A stretch of 36,048 nucleotides of DNA from Streptosporangium pseudovulgare (GCF_014648055.1 NZ_BMQJ01000026.1:47155-83202), one strand, 5' to 3'; shown: positions 16,291 through 25,340, counted from the first letter of the stretch. The notes: generated by a model from the sequence alone, not told the origin. Made by a program: numbers and translations.

Positions 16291-16350
16291 CATAACGAAA
16301 GCATTGCGTTATGTTGCGATGACCGCAACTTATTTTGCGCTGAATGCAAC
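16291..16350. promoter_or_regulatory. Operator array for the IclR regulator/ABC operon
   Basis: There are three dyads in 60 bp. CATAACG (16291-16297) and CGTTATG (16307-16313) are perfect 7-bp arms. GTTGCG-n5-CGCAAC spans 16313-16329. A related TTTGCG-n5-TGCAAC spans 16334-16350. The last two are 17-bp sites offset by exactly 21 bp, two helical turns, so they lie on one DNA face. They sit immediately upstream of the IclR start and 52 bp before the first permease gene. Confidence 0.7.
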
Positions 16351-16401
16351 CAAACACATACGTTTACAAGCCCTGCAAGCGTAAGCGAAGGTGGTTCCCC
16401 C

Positions 16402-17055
16402 ATGAACTTCAGCGAGTACGTGGTCTCTCGCTGGGACACTCTCTCGCTGGCCGCAGCCGAACACGTCCTCGCCGTGGCGATCGCGATCGGCGTCGCCGCG
16501 CTCGTCGGGATCGGGACGGGCCTCCTCGTCCACGAGACGCCGAAGGCCCGGAACGCCTCGCTGGCGCTCTCCGCCACGATCCTGACGGTCCCCTCCCTCG
16601 CCCTGCTCACCCTGCTGATCCCCCTCACCGGTCTCGGCTGGGGCTCCACGCTGATCGCGCTGACCGCGTACGCGCTCCTGCCGATCATCCGCAACACGGT
16701 GACGGGGCTGAACGGCGTGGACGCCACCACGGTGGAGGCCGGGCGCGGGATGGGCATGAGCCGAGCCCGCGTCCTGATGAAGGTGCAGCTCCCACTGGCC
16801 TGGCCGCTGATCCTGACCGGGGTCCGCGTCTCGACCCAGATGATCATCGGCATCGCGGCGATCGCCGCCTACGTCGACGGGCCGGGCCTCGGCACGCAGA
16901 TCTTCGAGGGGCTCTCCCGGCTCGGATCGGTGAACGCTCTCAACGCCACGCTCGCGGGCACGCTCGGCATCGTGGTCATCGCCGTGCTGTTCGACCTGTT
17001 CTTCTACGCCGTTCGCCAACTGACCGTCCCCAGGGGGCTTCGTGTTCGACACTGA
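16402..17055 (+). CDS. Osmoprotectant ABC transporter permease, first subunit
   Basis: This 217-aa membrane protein has about five to six helices, the size of OpuCB/OpuCD-type permeases. The inner-membrane coupling motif (EAA loop) reads VEAGRGMGMSRARVLMKVQLPLA. TVPSLALLTLLIPLTGLG and PIIRNTVTGLNGVD are typical of glycine betaine/carnitine/choline permeases. It would form the channel with the second permease encoded two genes on. ATG 16402 has AAGGTGG about 8 nt upstream. It is the first gene of a four-gene operon and overlaps the ATPase gene by 14 nt, showing translational coupling. Confidence 0.9.
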   Translation: MNFSEYVVSRWDTLSLAAAEHVLAVAIAIGVAALVGIGTGLLVHETPKARNASLALSATILTVPSLALLTLLIPLTGLGWGSTLIALTAYALLPIIRNTVTGLNGVDATTVEAGRGMGMSRARVLMKVQLPLAWPLILTGVRVSTQMIIGIAAIAAYVDGPGLGTQIFEGLSRLGSVNALNATLAGTLGIVVIAVLFDLFFYAVRQLTVPRGLRVRH

Positions 17056-18079
17056 GACAGAGGGAGCGCGCATCGAACTGCGCGCATTGACCAAGCACTA
17101 TCCGGGGCAACCCGCACCCGCGGTCGACAACGTCGACCTCGACATCCCCGCCGGTGAGCTGGTGGTCTTCGTCGGCCCGTCGGGCTGCGGCAAGACGACC
17201 ACCATGAAGATGATCAACCGTCTGGTCGAGCCCACGTCGGGTGAGATCCGCATCGGCGGCAAGGACGTCCTGAGCCTGCAGCCCGACGAGCTCCGCCGGC
17301 ACATCGGCTACGCCATCCAGCAGGTGGGCCTGTTCCCCCACCTGACCATCGGGCAGAACATCGGACTGGTACCCAAGCTGCTGGGCTGGCCGGCGGCGCG
17401 GATCGCCGCGCGGGTGGAGGAGCTCCTCTCGCTGGTGAACCTGGAGCCGTCGCTGTTCCACGACCGCTACCCCCGCCAGCTGTCCGGCGGCCAGCAGCAG
17501 CGCGTGGGCGTGGCCCGGGCGCTGGCGGCCGACCCGCCCGTGATGCTGATGGACGAGCCGTTCGGCGCGACCGACCCCATCACGCGCGAGCACCTGCAGA
17601 AGGAGTTCGTCCGGCTGCAGAAGCGGCTGCGCAAGACGATCATCTTCGTCACCCACGACTTCGAGGAGGCCATCAAACTGGGCGACCGCATCGTCGTGCT
17701 CCGGGAGCGCTCGCACATCGCGCAGTACGACACCCCCGCCGAGATCCTCGCCCGGCCCGCCGACGACTACGTCGCCGGGTTCGTCGGCCAGGACGCCACG
17801 CTCAAGCGGCTCGCGCTGCTGCGCGTGGAGGACGTGGCGCCCGCCGGGCCGCCCCAGCAGGCCGGGCTGCCGCAGGTCGCGGCCGGGACCAGCCTGCGCG
17901 AGGCCCTGGACGTCATGATCGCCCACGGCTCCGACCGCTGCAGTTCCCCCTCCGGCGTCCTCACCTACACCGCGCTGTGCGGGGCCGTGGGAACCGGACG
18001 GCCGTCGTCCCCCGGGCGGGAGCCGGAGGCGGTGCCCTCCCTCCCCGCGCCGGAGAAGGTAGTGGCCGGTGGCCGCTGA
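17042..18079 (+). CDS. Osmoprotectant ABC transporter ATPase, degenerate CBS tail
   Basis: A 345-aa ATPase of the OpuCA/ProV family. It has Walker A GPSGCGKTT, the Q-loop AIQQVGLFPHLT, signature LSGGQQQR, Walker B VMLMDEPFGATDP and the switch histidine in FVTHDFEEA. It powers import through the two flanking permeases. OpuCA relatives end in CBS domains that sense ionic strength; here the last 100 residues keep only TSLREALDVMIAHGSDR and GVLTYTALCGAV. The strand-turn-strand that normally joins them is missing, and a Pro-rich tail follows, so ionic-strength sensing may be lost or altered. GTG 17042 has AGGGGG upstream and overlaps the previous gene; the end overlaps the next by 11 nt. Confidence 0.92.
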   Translation: MFDTETEGARIELRALTKHYPGQPAPAVDNVDLDIPAGELVVFVGPSGCGKTTTMKMINRLVEPTSGEIRIGGKDVLSLQPDELRRHIGYAIQQVGLFPHLTIGQNIGLVPKLLGWPAARIAARVEELLSLVNLEPSLFHDRYPRQLSGGQQQRVGVARALAADPPVMLMDEPFGATDPITREHLQKEFVRLQKRLRKTIIFVTHDFEEAIKLGDRIVVLRERSHIAQYDTPAEILARPADDYVAGFVGQDATLKRLALLRVEDVAPAGPPQQAGLPQVAAGTSLREALDVMIAHGSDRCSSPSGVLTYTALCGAVGTGRPSSPGREPEAVPSLPAPEKVVAGGR

Positions 18080-18920
18080 CACCCTCACCGCCGACGTCCT
18101 CGGCTCCGAAGCCTCCGAAGGCGCGGGAGTCCCCGGAGCCCCCGAAACCGCCGGCGCCTCCGGCGCCCTAACCGCGGGCCGGGCGCGACCGTCCCGGCGC
18201 GCCGCGCGCCTGCGTCTCCTCCTCACCCCCGCCGCAGTGTGCGCCGTACTGGCCGCCCTGTACGCCTGGGTGAGCGCCCAGGACCTCGACTCCATCGAAC
18301 AGCGCAGCCTCAACCCGTCGGTGATCCTCACCAAGGCCGCGGAGCACCTGGAGATGACCCTCGCCGCGACGGCGCTCGTGGTGGTCATCGCGATCCCGCT
18401 GGGCATCGTCGCCTCCCGCTCCCGCAACCGGATCGCCACGCCGGTCATCCTCACCGCCGCCAACCTCGGCCAGGCGGTGCCGTGCATCGGGCTCCTCGTC
18501 CTGTGCACCTTCCTGATGGGGGTGGGCTTCCAGACCGCGCTGGTCGGGCTGGTGGCGTACTCCGTCCTGCCGGTCCTGCGCAACACGATGATCGGGGTCC
18601 AGCAGGTGGACCCGGCACTCGTCGAGGCCGCCCGCGGGATGGGCATGACCAGGGGCCAGGTGCTGCGCCGGGTGGAGCTCAGGCTCGCCGTGCCCGCGAT
18701 CCTCGCCGGGTTGCGCACCGCGCTCGTGCTGACCGTCGGCGTCGCCACGCTCGGCGCGTTCGTCGCCGCGGGCGGCTTCGGCGAGCTGATCATCAACGGC
18801 CTCAAGCTGAACCGCATGCCCGTGACCGTGGTCGGCGGCGTGCTGACCGCGTGCATCGCCTTCCTCATCGACTGGCTCGGCGCGCTCGCCGAGAACGTGC
18901 TCAAGCCCCGCGGCCTCTGA
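18069..18920 (+). CDS. Osmoprotectant ABC transporter permease, second subunit
   Basis: A 283-aa permease of the OpuCD/ProW type. The first 45 residues are an Ala/Gly/Glu-rich cytoplasmic extension unlike the family core. The first hydrophobic helix (LLLTPAAVCAVLAALYAWV) follows, then a short external segment, then the permease core with TLAATALVVVIAIPLGIVAS, AVPCIGLLVLCTFLMGVG and the EAA loop VEAARGMGMTRGQVLRRVEL. The C-terminal GGFGELIINGL is characteristic. It pairs with the first permease and the ATPase. GTG 18069 is inside the end of the ATPase gene, with GAGAAGG upstream. The longer N-terminus makes it a plausible partner for the lipoprotein encoded next. Confidence 0.9.
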   Translation: MAADTLTADVLGSEASEGAGVPGAPETAGASGALTAGRARPSRRAARLRLLLTPAAVCAVLAALYAWVSAQDLDSIEQRSLNPSVILTKAAEHLEMTLAATALVVVIAIPLGIVASRSRNRIATPVILTAANLGQAVPCIGLLVLCTFLMGVGFQTALVGLVAYSVLPVLRNTMIGVQQVDPALVEAARGMGMTRGQVLRRVELRLAVPAILAGLRTALVLTVGVATLGAFVAAGGFGELIINGLKLNRMPVTVVGGVLTACIAFLIDWLGALAENVLKPRGL

Positions 18921-19127
18921 CCCGGACTCCGACCTGGGCTCCGACCCGAGCTCCGGCCCGGGCCGCCGCGCGTCCCGCCCCCGGCCCGCCGGGCGGCCCG
19001 AACCCCGAACACCGCGCCGCCCCTGATCATCGGGCGGCCCGGACCATCCTGCCGCCCGTGGCCCCGGGCGGCGGGCCCCCGATCCCTCCTGGCATCCCCG
19101 ACACGAGAACGAAGAGGTGTCCTTTCC

Positions 19128-20117
19128 ATGCGTTCCCATTCCCTCCGCAAGGCGGCTCCCCTCCGCCGGACGGCCGCCGCGCTCGCCGCCGCGGCGCTGA
19201 CCCTCACCGCCGTGAGCGGCTGCGGCTCCGCCGAGGCCGTCGAGACCGCCAGCGCGGGCGACGAGCTCGCCGGAGCGAAGTTCGTCGTCGGCTCCAAGGA
19301 CTTCACCGAGAACATCGTCCTCGGCAAGATCGCGGTGCAGGTGCTGAAGGCGCACGGGGCCGAGGTCGTCGACAAGACCAACCTCGGCGGCACCGTCCCC
19401 AACCGCAAGGCCCTGGAGTCCAAGGCGATCGACATGTACTGGGACTACTCCGGCACCGGGTGGATCGAGCACCTGAGGAACGCCGAGCCCATCCAGGACT
19501 CGGCCGAGCAGTTCAAGGCCACCGCGGCCGCCGATCTCGCCAAGAACGGGATCCACTGGATCGGCCCGACCCCGCTGAACAACACCTACGCCCTGGCGAT
19601 CCGCTCGGAGAAGGCCCAGGAGCTGGGCGTCAAGACGCTCTCCGACGTGGCCGAGCTGGCGAAGACCAAGCCGGAGGAGGTCACGCTGTGCATCGAGACG
19701 GAGTTCTCCACCCGCGACGACGGCCTGCCGGGGCTGTCCAAGGCCTACGGCATGGCCATCCCGAAGAACCGGGTCAGCCTGCTGGACACCGGCGTCGTCT
19801 ACACCGAGACGGACAAGGGTCAGACCTGCAACTTCGGTGAGGTGTTCACCACCGACGGGCGCATCGCCTCGCTCGGCCTCACCGTGCTGGAGGACGACAA
19901 GAAGTTCTTCCCGGTCTACAACGCCGCCGTGACGCTGCGGGAGGACACCTACAAGAAGTACCCGGCGCTGGAGAAGGTGCTCCAGCCGGTGATCGACAAG
20001 CTGGACGACGCCACGATGCAGCAGCTCAACGCCAAGGTCGACGTCGAGGGCCAGGAGCCCGGCAAGGTCTCCGCCGACTGGCTCGACCAGCAGGGCCTCC
20101 TCGGCAGCAAGGCCTGA
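19128..20117 (+). CDS. Osmoprotectant-binding lipoprotein
   Basis: This 329-aa extracytoplasmic binding protein has a lipoprotein signal: the basic start MRSHSLRKAAPLRR, a hydrophobic Ala/Leu stretch, and the lipobox VSGC with C32 as the lipidated residue. The mature part has the OpuAC-type fold: FVVGSKDFTENIVLGKIAVQVL, NLGGTVPNRKALESKAIDMYWDYSGTGW (aromatic ligand-box region), LCIETEFSTRDDGLPGL and TDGRIASLGLTVLEDDKKFFP. These motifs fit betaine, choline or carnitine binding. ATG 19128 has GAGG upstream. The 207 nt before it hold GC-rich low-complexity sequence and no second promoter I can name. It delivers its ligand to the transporter encoded just upstream. Confidence 0.93.
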   Translation: MRSHSLRKAAPLRRTAAALAAAALTLTAVSGCGSAEAVETASAGDELAGAKFVVGSKDFTENIVLGKIAVQVLKAHGAEVVDKTNLGGTVPNRKALESKAIDMYWDYSGTGWIEHLRNAEPIQDSAEQFKATAAADLAKNGIHWIGPTPLNNTYALAIRSEKAQELGVKTLSDVAELAKTKPEEVTLCIETEFSTRDDGLPGLSKAYGMAIPKNRVSLLDTGVVYTETDKGQTCNFGEVFTTDGRIASLGLTVLEDDKKFFPVYNAAVTLREDTYKKYPALEKVLQPVIDKLDDATMQQLNAKVDVEGQEPGKVSADWLDQQGLLGSKA

Positions 20118-20176
20118 CGGCACGGGCCCGGCGGCGCGGCCCGGCGGACCCGCGCCGCGGGCCGTGACGACGTCGG

Positions 20177-20204
20177 CGGTACGGCGAGCCGCCCCGCCGT
20201 ACCG
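20177..20204. terminator. Bidirectional terminator
   Basis: CGGTACGGCG (20177-20186) and CGCCGTACCG (20195-20204) form a perfect 10-bp stem with an 8-nt loop in the gap between the convergent binding-protein and FUSC genes. Confidence 0.65.
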
Positions 20205-20215
20205 GCACGGCCCCC

Positions 20216-22132
20216 TCAGCAGGTGTGGTGGCCCGAGACGATGTCGCGCAGCGCGCGGATCGCGTCGTCCAGCCGTTCCGGGGTGCCCTCGGCGGCGGGT
20301 TCCGGCTCGGTGGGGACGCGCCGTCGGCGGATGGCCTCGGCGATCTCCTCCAGGGAGTCGGCCAGGGCCCCCACCGCCTCCGGGGGCGGCGGGGGCGCGC
20401 CGTGCTCGGCGCGCGCCACGGTGGCGGCCGTGGTGTCGGCCACCTTCTCCAGCGCGGTCATCGCGGGCATCCAGGTGGTGATCCGCCTGCTGACCGTGGG
20501 CGGCTCGGTCACCGCGCGCTGGAAGACCACCCGCAGGTCCGACATGGCCTCGTAGGCCTTGCGGCGGTACACCGGCCGGTCGGGGTTCCCGGGGTCGAAG
20601 GCGCCGCGCAGGTAGCGCGCGGTGGCCGACACCGCGTCGGCGAAGGGTCCCCGGACCGGGGCGTGCCAGCTTCCCGGCCACGGAAGGTAGCCCAGCAGCA
20701 GCACGATCACGCACCCGGCGATGGTGTCCACCAGGCGGACCTCCGCCAGCCGCGGACCGCCGCGGGTCAGCAGGTCCACCAGGAGCAGCACCAGCGGCGC
20801 CTGGAAGGTCGACATCAGCCCCCAGTTGCGCTGCAGGCCGTACGGTATGAGCGCGGCGAACACCGCGATCGGGACGAGGATCAGCGGGCCGTACGGGACC
20901 ACCAGGAGCACCGCGACGCCGACGAACGTGCCGGCGAACGTGCCGAGAGCCCGCTGCAGGGCCCGCGCGAACACCGACCCGAAGTCGGGCTTGAGGACCA
21001 GCGCGACGGTCAGCACCATCCAGTAGGACCGCTCGAACAGGCCGAACTCGCTGACCGCGGTGGCGACGCCCATGCACAGGGCGAGCCGGACGGCGTACTT
21101 GCGGGTGAAGTGGCCGTACCACATCTTCGCCCAGGCGTTGCGGAACCGCTCGCCGTAGCCGACCGGCCGGTACGGCAACTGCTCGGTCTCGACGTCACCG
21201 CCGGAGGCCAGTTCCACGGCCCCGTCCACGGCGGAGTTCAGCGCCCGCAGCGCGGGGGACCCGCCGGGGAGGCGCGGTGGCGGGTGCGGCGCGCGTCCCT
21301 CGTCCAGCGCCACGGTGATCTCCTCGACGGCGGCGGCCGTCCCCTCCGGCGGCTCGCGTCCCTCCTGACCGAGGGAGATCAGCGCGTTGCGGATCAGCGA
21401 CGCCTGGTTCAGCAGCGCGATCAGCCGGGTCTGCCCGGGGTCCTGGCCGGCGGAGGCGGAGCGGGCGCCGAAGACGGCGTCGTAGCCGCTCTCCAGCGCG
21501 GTGCCGAACGCGGCCAGGGCGTCGGCGTCGCGGTCGTCGATCAGCCGGTCGAGCGCCCGGTAGACCGTGACGGTCGCGCTCTCCTCCGGGTTCCGGGAAC
21601 GCAGCGGCCAGTCGGCCACGCCGAGCACGATCACCCAGGCCACGCCGAGCAGGAACTGCGCGGCCCCGAGGAGGGGGCCGCCGGGCAGCGGGATGCCGGT
21701 GCTGATCACGGCCATCACCACGAGCTGCAGTCCCGCCAGCGACCCCTTGGCCCCGATCGTGCTGATCAGCGCCGAGACCACCGAGACCACCACGATCACC
21801 GGGACCGTCCACCAGCCGTGGCCGCGCACCATCGCGCCGATGGCGTATCCCGCCGCCCCGCCGAGGCCGACCAGGCCGATCCGGGCGACCCTTTCCCGGT
21901 ACGGCCCGCCCCGGTTGGCCAGGCCCGGCCCCATGGCCCCCATGGAGGGCAGCAGGCCCAGCGCGAGGTTCCCGGCGGCGAGGGCCACGAGGAGCGGGAC
22001 GGTCACCGCGAGGGCCATGCGGACCATCGGCCACCAGGCGGGTTTCGCCGGGGCGGGCCGTACGGTCTCCACCAGCCAGCCCGGCGCCGCGTCGGCCAGC
22101 CGGTCGGCGGCGGAGCGGAACGGGCTGGGCAT
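20216..22132 (-). CDS. FUSC-family membrane protein (aromatic acid exporter-like)
   Basis: A 638-aa protein with two blocks of membrane helices: about 35-180 (MALAVTVPLLVALAAGNLAL..., VPVIVVVSVVSALISTIGA, FLLGVAWVIVLGVADW) and about 350-480 (YAVRLALCMGVATAVSEFGL, SYWMVLTVALVLKPDFGSVF, VVPYGPLILVPIAVFAALIP). A soluble helical domain separates them. The conserved ALVLKPDFGSVFARALQRALGTFAG matches the FUSC domain of fusaric-acid resistance and AaeB-type efflux proteins. It probably exports aromatic carboxylic acids across the cytoplasmic membrane. ATG 22132 is the first ATG; its ribosome site is poor, and it begins 37 nt after the hydroxylase large subunit, so coupled translation is likely. It is the last gene of that operon. 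Confidence 0.87.
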   Translation of the reverse strand: MPSPFRSAADRLADAAPGWLVETVRPAPAKPAWWPMVRMALAVTVPLLVALAAGNLALGLLPSMGAMGPGLANRGGPYRERVARIGLVGLGGAAGYAIGAMVRGHGWWTVPVIVVVSVVSALISTIGAKGSLAGLQLVVMAVISTGIPLPGGPLLGAAQFLLGVAWVIVLGVADWPLRSRNPEESATVTVYRALDRLIDDRDADALAAFGTALESGYDAVFGARSASAGQDPGQTRLIALLNQASLIRNALISLGQEGREPPEGTAAAVEEITVALDEGRAPHPPPRLPGGSPALRALNSAVDGAVELASGGDVETEQLPYRPVGYGERFRNAWAKMWYGHFTRKYAVRLALCMGVATAVSEFGLFERSYWMVLTVALVLKPDFGSVFARALQRALGTFAGTFVGVAVLLVVPYGPLILVPIAVFAALIPYGLQRNWGLMSTFQAPLVLLLVDLLTRGGPRLAEVRLVDTIAGCVIVLLLGYLPWPGSWHAPVRGPFADAVSATARYLRGAFDPGNPDRPVYRRKAYEAMSDLRVVFQRAVTEPPTVSRRITTWMPAMTALEKVADTTAATVARAEHGAPPPPPEAVGALADSLEEIAEAIRRRRVPTEPEPAAEGTPERLDDAIRALRDIVSGHHTC

Positions 22133-22168
22133 CGTCGGCAACCGTCGGCGGCCGGGCTCGCGGCGCGC

Positions 22169-24259
22169 TCAGCGCACCAGCTTGTCGAGCCGGATCGGCA
22201 GGTCGCGGACCCGGACGCCGGTGGCGTGATGGACGGCGTTGGCGACGGCGGCGGCGGTGCCGACGATGCCGATCTCCCCGATGCCCTTGGCGCCCAGCGG
22301 GTTGAGGTGCGGGTCGTCCTCCTCGATCCAGTACGCCTGGACGTCGGGCAGGTCCATGGCGGTCGGGACGTGGTACTGGGCGAGGTCGTGGTTGAGGTAG
22401 TCGCCGAACTCGTGGTCCATGACGCTCTCCTCCAGCAGGGCCATCGACATGCCCATGGTCATGCCGCCGACGAACTGCGAGCGCGCGGTGACGGGGTTGA
22501 CGATCCGGCCGGCGGCGAACACCCCGAGCAGCCGCAGCACCCGCGCCTCCCCGGTGTCGAGGTCCACGCCCACCTCGGCGAACTGGGCGCCGAAGGCGTG
22601 CCGGGCGTACTCCGGCTGCTCGCCCACCTCCTCCGCGGTGTCGGCGGTCGCCTCCAGGCCCTCGGCGGGCACGTCGCCGCCCCGCCGGTCGAGCTCCTCC
22701 AGGAGGGCCTCGCAGGCCCGCACCACGGCCGTCCCCCAGGAGGCGGTGCCCGCCGAGCCGCCGGCCAGCGAGGCGGCGGGCAGCGCGGTGTCGCCGACCT
22801 CCACCCGGACCCGGTCCGGGGTGACGCGCAGCGCGTCGGCGGCGACCTGGGTCAGGATCGTCCGGGCGCCGGTGCCGATGTCGGCGGCGGCGATCCGCAC
22901 GGTGAACCGGTCGTCCGGGTCGCACCGGGCGCTCGCCCGCGAGGGGCGCCGGTAGACCGGGTAGGTGGACGCCGCCACACCGGTGCCGACGAGCATCCGG
23001 CCGCGGGTCCGGGCCGCGGGCGTGGGGTCGCGGCCGGCCCAGCCGAACCGGCGGGCGCCCTCGCGCAGGCAGGCCACCAGGTTGCGGGAGCTGAACGGCA
23101 GGCCGCTCTCCGGCTCGGCGGCGGGCTCGTTGCGGATCCGCAGCTCGACGGGGTCGATCCCGCAGGCGACGGCCAGCTCGTCCATGGCCGACTCCAGCGC
23201 GAACATGCCCGGCGCCTCGCCGGGGGCGCGCATCCAGGCCGGGGTCGGCACGTCGAGCCGGACCAGGCGGTGCGCGGTGCGCCGGTCGGGCGCGGCGTAC
23301 ATCACGCGGGTCGGGGTGGTGGTCTGCTCGGCGAACTCGCGGAGCCGGGAGCTCTGCTCGAACGCCTCGTGCACGATCGCGGTCAGCCGCCCGCCGGTGT
23401 CCGCTCCGAGCCGTACCCGCTGGATCGTCGGGGTGCGGTAGCCGGTCACCGCGAACATCTGCTGCCGGGTCACCGCGAGCTTGACCGGGCGGCCGGCGTG
23501 CTTGGCGGCGAGCGCGGCGAGCACCACGGGCGGCAGCGCGGCGCCCTTGGAGCCGAAGCCGCCGCCCACGTGCGGGGAGATGACGCGGACGTTCTCCGGC
23601 GGCATGCCGAACAGCGGGGCGATCGTCTCGCGCAGCGCGGACACCCCCTGCGTGGAGTCGTGGAGGGTGAGGCCGTCACCGCTCCAGACGGCGACCGTGG
23701 CGTGCGGCTCCATCGGGTTGTTGTGCTCGGCCGGGGTGCGGTACGTCGCGTCGACGAGGACCGGCGCCGCGGCGAGCGCCGCGTCCGGGTCGCCCAGCTC
23801 GGTGTCGGCGGGGTAGCCGGCGTTGACGCGGTCGGGCCGGTACATCTCCGGGTGGTCGGCGCGCAGCTCGACGTCGTGCGGCTCGGCGTCATAGTCGATC
23901 CGCAGCAGCCGGGCCGCCTCCCGGGCGCACTGGAGCGTCTCGGCCACCACGACCGCGACGTACTGGCCGCGGTAGGACACCCGGTCCGACTGCAGCACCG
24001 CCAGTTCGGCGTTGTCGGCCGGGGCCAGGCGGGGGGCGTTGCCGTGCCAGACGGCGGCGATCACCCCGGGGAGCCGGACGACGGCGTCGACGTCGGCCGC
24101 GAGGACCGTGCCGCGGGCGACGGTCGCCTGCACCGGCACGGCGTAGGCGAGCTCGTCCGGGAAGTTCTCGTAGGCGTATCGGGCCCGGCCCGTCACCTTC
24201 TCGACGCCCTCGACGCGTTCCAGCGCCGCGCCGACGGACGGCCTGGCCTCGGTCTTCAC
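22169..24259 (-). CDS. Molybdenum hydroxylase, molybdopterin-binding subunit
   Basis: This 696-aa large subunit belongs to the xanthine oxidase/PaoC family. It has VTGRARYAYE in the N-terminal (a/b hammerhead) domain, TPAEHNNPMEPHATVAVW, the cofactor-contacting VGGGFGSKGA, WMRAPGEAPGMFALESAMDELA, and the C-terminal GAKGIGEIGIVG whose E662 is the expected catalytic glutamate. Its length matches aldehyde oxidases of the PaoABC type rather than single-chain xanthine dehydrogenases. It would oxidise an aldehyde or N-heterocycle using water-derived oxygen. GTG 24259 has TGGAGA upstream. It is third in the minus-strand operon after the 2Fe-2S and FAD subunits, with the FUSC gene following. MCD-type maturation genes are absent here. 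Confidence 0.93.
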   Translation of the reverse strand: MKTEARPSVGAALERVEGVEKVTGRARYAYENFPDELAYAVPVQATVARGTVLAADVDAVVRLPGVIAAVWHGNAPRLAPADNAELAVLQSDRVSYRGQYVAVVVAETLQCAREAARLLRIDYDAEPHDVELRADHPEMYRPDRVNAGYPADTELGDPDAALAAAPVLVDATYRTPAEHNNPMEPHATVAVWSGDGLTLHDSTQGVSALRETIAPLFGMPPENVRVISPHVGGGFGSKGAALPPVVLAALAAKHAGRPVKLAVTRQQMFAVTGYRTPTIQRVRLGADTGGRLTAIVHEAFEQSSRLREFAEQTTTPTRVMYAAPDRRTAHRLVRLDVPTPAWMRAPGEAPGMFALESAMDELAVACGIDPVELRIRNEPAAEPESGLPFSSRNLVACLREGARRFGWAGRDPTPAARTRGRMLVGTGVAASTYPVYRRPSRASARCDPDDRFTVRIAAADIGTGARTILTQVAADALRVTPDRVRVEVGDTALPAASLAGGSAGTASWGTAVVRACEALLEELDRRGGDVPAEGLEATADTAEEVGEQPEYARHAFGAQFAEVGVDLDTGEARVLRLLGVFAAGRIVNPVTARSQFVGGMTMGMSMALLEESVMDHEFGDYLNHDLAQYHVPTAMDLPDVQAYWIEEDDPHLNPLGAKGIGEIGIVGTAAAVANAVHHATGVRVRDLPIRLDKLVR

Positions 24260-24323
24260 GGCGTCTCCAGGGGTCGCGGCGCGCCGGCCGCGGCGGTCGG
24301 GGCGTCTCCGGGTCGTACGGCGG

Positions 24324-25340
24324 TCACGGTGTCTCCACGGGCTCGGACTCCGCGAACCCCGCGGGCTCCGCGAGGTCGGTGAGGGTGCGGACCAGGACGT
24401 TGCGCAGCAGCGGCGCCTTGAAGGCGTTGCGCGGCAGCGGGCTGGAGCGGGCCAGCTCGGCGTCGGCCGCCCGGGCGAACTCCTCCGGGGTGGCCGCCGC
24501 GCCGCGCAGCGCCGCCTCGGCGGCCTCGGCCCGCCACGGCGCGTGGGCCACGCCGCCCAGCGCGATGCGGCAGTCGCGCACCACCCCGCCGGCCACGTCC
24601 AGCGCGGCCGCCACCGACACCACCGCGAACGCGAAGGACGCCCGGTCGCGCACCTTGCGGTAGCGCGAGCGGGCCGCGAACGGCAGGTGGGGCACCTCGA
24701 CCGCTGTGATCAGCTCGCCGGGCGCCAGGACGGTGTCGCGGTCCGGCTCGTCGCCGGGCAGCCGGTGCAGGCCCGGCATCGGCACCGTACGGGCGCCGCC
24801 GGGGCCCTCCACGTGGACGAGGGCGTCCAGCGCGGCCAGCGCGACGGCCATGTCGGAGGGGTGGGTGGCCACGCAGTGCTCCGAGTGGCCGAGGATCGCC
24901 AGGTTGCGGTGGTCGCCCGTGCGGGCCGGGCACCCGGAGCCGGGCAGCCGCTTGTTGCAGGGCTTGGTCACGTCCTGGAAGTAGGGGCAGCGGGTGCGCT
25001 GCAGCAGGTTGCCGGCGACCGTGGCCATGTTGCGGATCTGCCCGGAGGCCCCCTCCAGCACGGCGCGGGCGAGCAGCGGCTGGGCCCGCCGGACGAGCGG
25101 GTCGGCGGCGAGGTCGCCGTTGCGCACGCCCGCGCCGATCAGCAGGCCGCCGCCGGTCTCCTCGATCGCGCGGGAGGAGATCCGGGTGACGTCCACCAGG
25201 GTCCGCGGTGTGGCGACGCCGAGCCGCATCAGGTCCACCAGGTTCGTTCCGCCGCCGAGGTAGGCGGCGTCCGGCCGGCCGGCCGCGGCGGCCACCGCGG
25301 ACCGCACGTCGGCGGGCCGCTCGTAGGTGAAAGGTCTCAT
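24324..25340 (-). CDS. Molybdenum hydroxylase, FAD-binding subunit with Fe-S insertion
   Basis: The 338-aa medium subunit has the FAD-binding signature YLGGGTNLVDLM near residue 30 and IRNMATVAGNLLQRT near 105. A Cys-rich insertion follows: RCPYFQDVTKPCNKRLPGSG ending in Cys, and a later GHSEHCVA. This four-Cys pattern, CPYF...CNKR...GC, is that of PaoB (YagS) and a few relatives that bind an extra 4Fe-4S cluster. It transfers electrons from the molybdenum centre through FAD. ATG 25340 begins MRPFTYERPADV. The gene lies 72 nt after the 2Fe-2S subunit and 64 nt before the large subunit; that short gap repeats GTCTCC several times. Confidence 0.93.
   Translation of the reverse strand: MRPFTYERPADVRSAVAAAAGRPDAAYLGGGTNLVDLMRLGVATPRTLVDVTRISSRAIEETGGGLLIGAGVRNGDLAADPLVRRAQPLLARAVLEGASGQIRNMATVAGNLLQRTRCPYFQDVTKPCNKRLPGSGCPARTGDHRNLAILGHSEHCVATHPSDMAVALAALDALVHVEGPGGARTVPMPGLHRLPGDEPDRDTVLAPGELITAVEVPHLPFAARSRYRKVRDRASFAFAVVSVAAALDVAGGVVRDCRIALGGVAHAPWRAEAAEAALRGAAATPEEFARAADAELARSSPLPRNAFKAPLLRNVLVRTLTDLAEPAGFAESEPVETP

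Noticed and set aside
18168..21122. Very long minus-strand open frame across the osmoprotectant operon
   Set aside because: Arg/Pro/Gly-rich product without family motifs, antisense to well-supported genes; long shadow frames are expected at this GC content.
20225..24382. Very long plus-strand open frame antisense to the FUSC and hydroxylase genes
   Set aside because: It has the composition of a shadow frame, no motifs, and the minus-strand genes have clear catalytic residues and proper starts.
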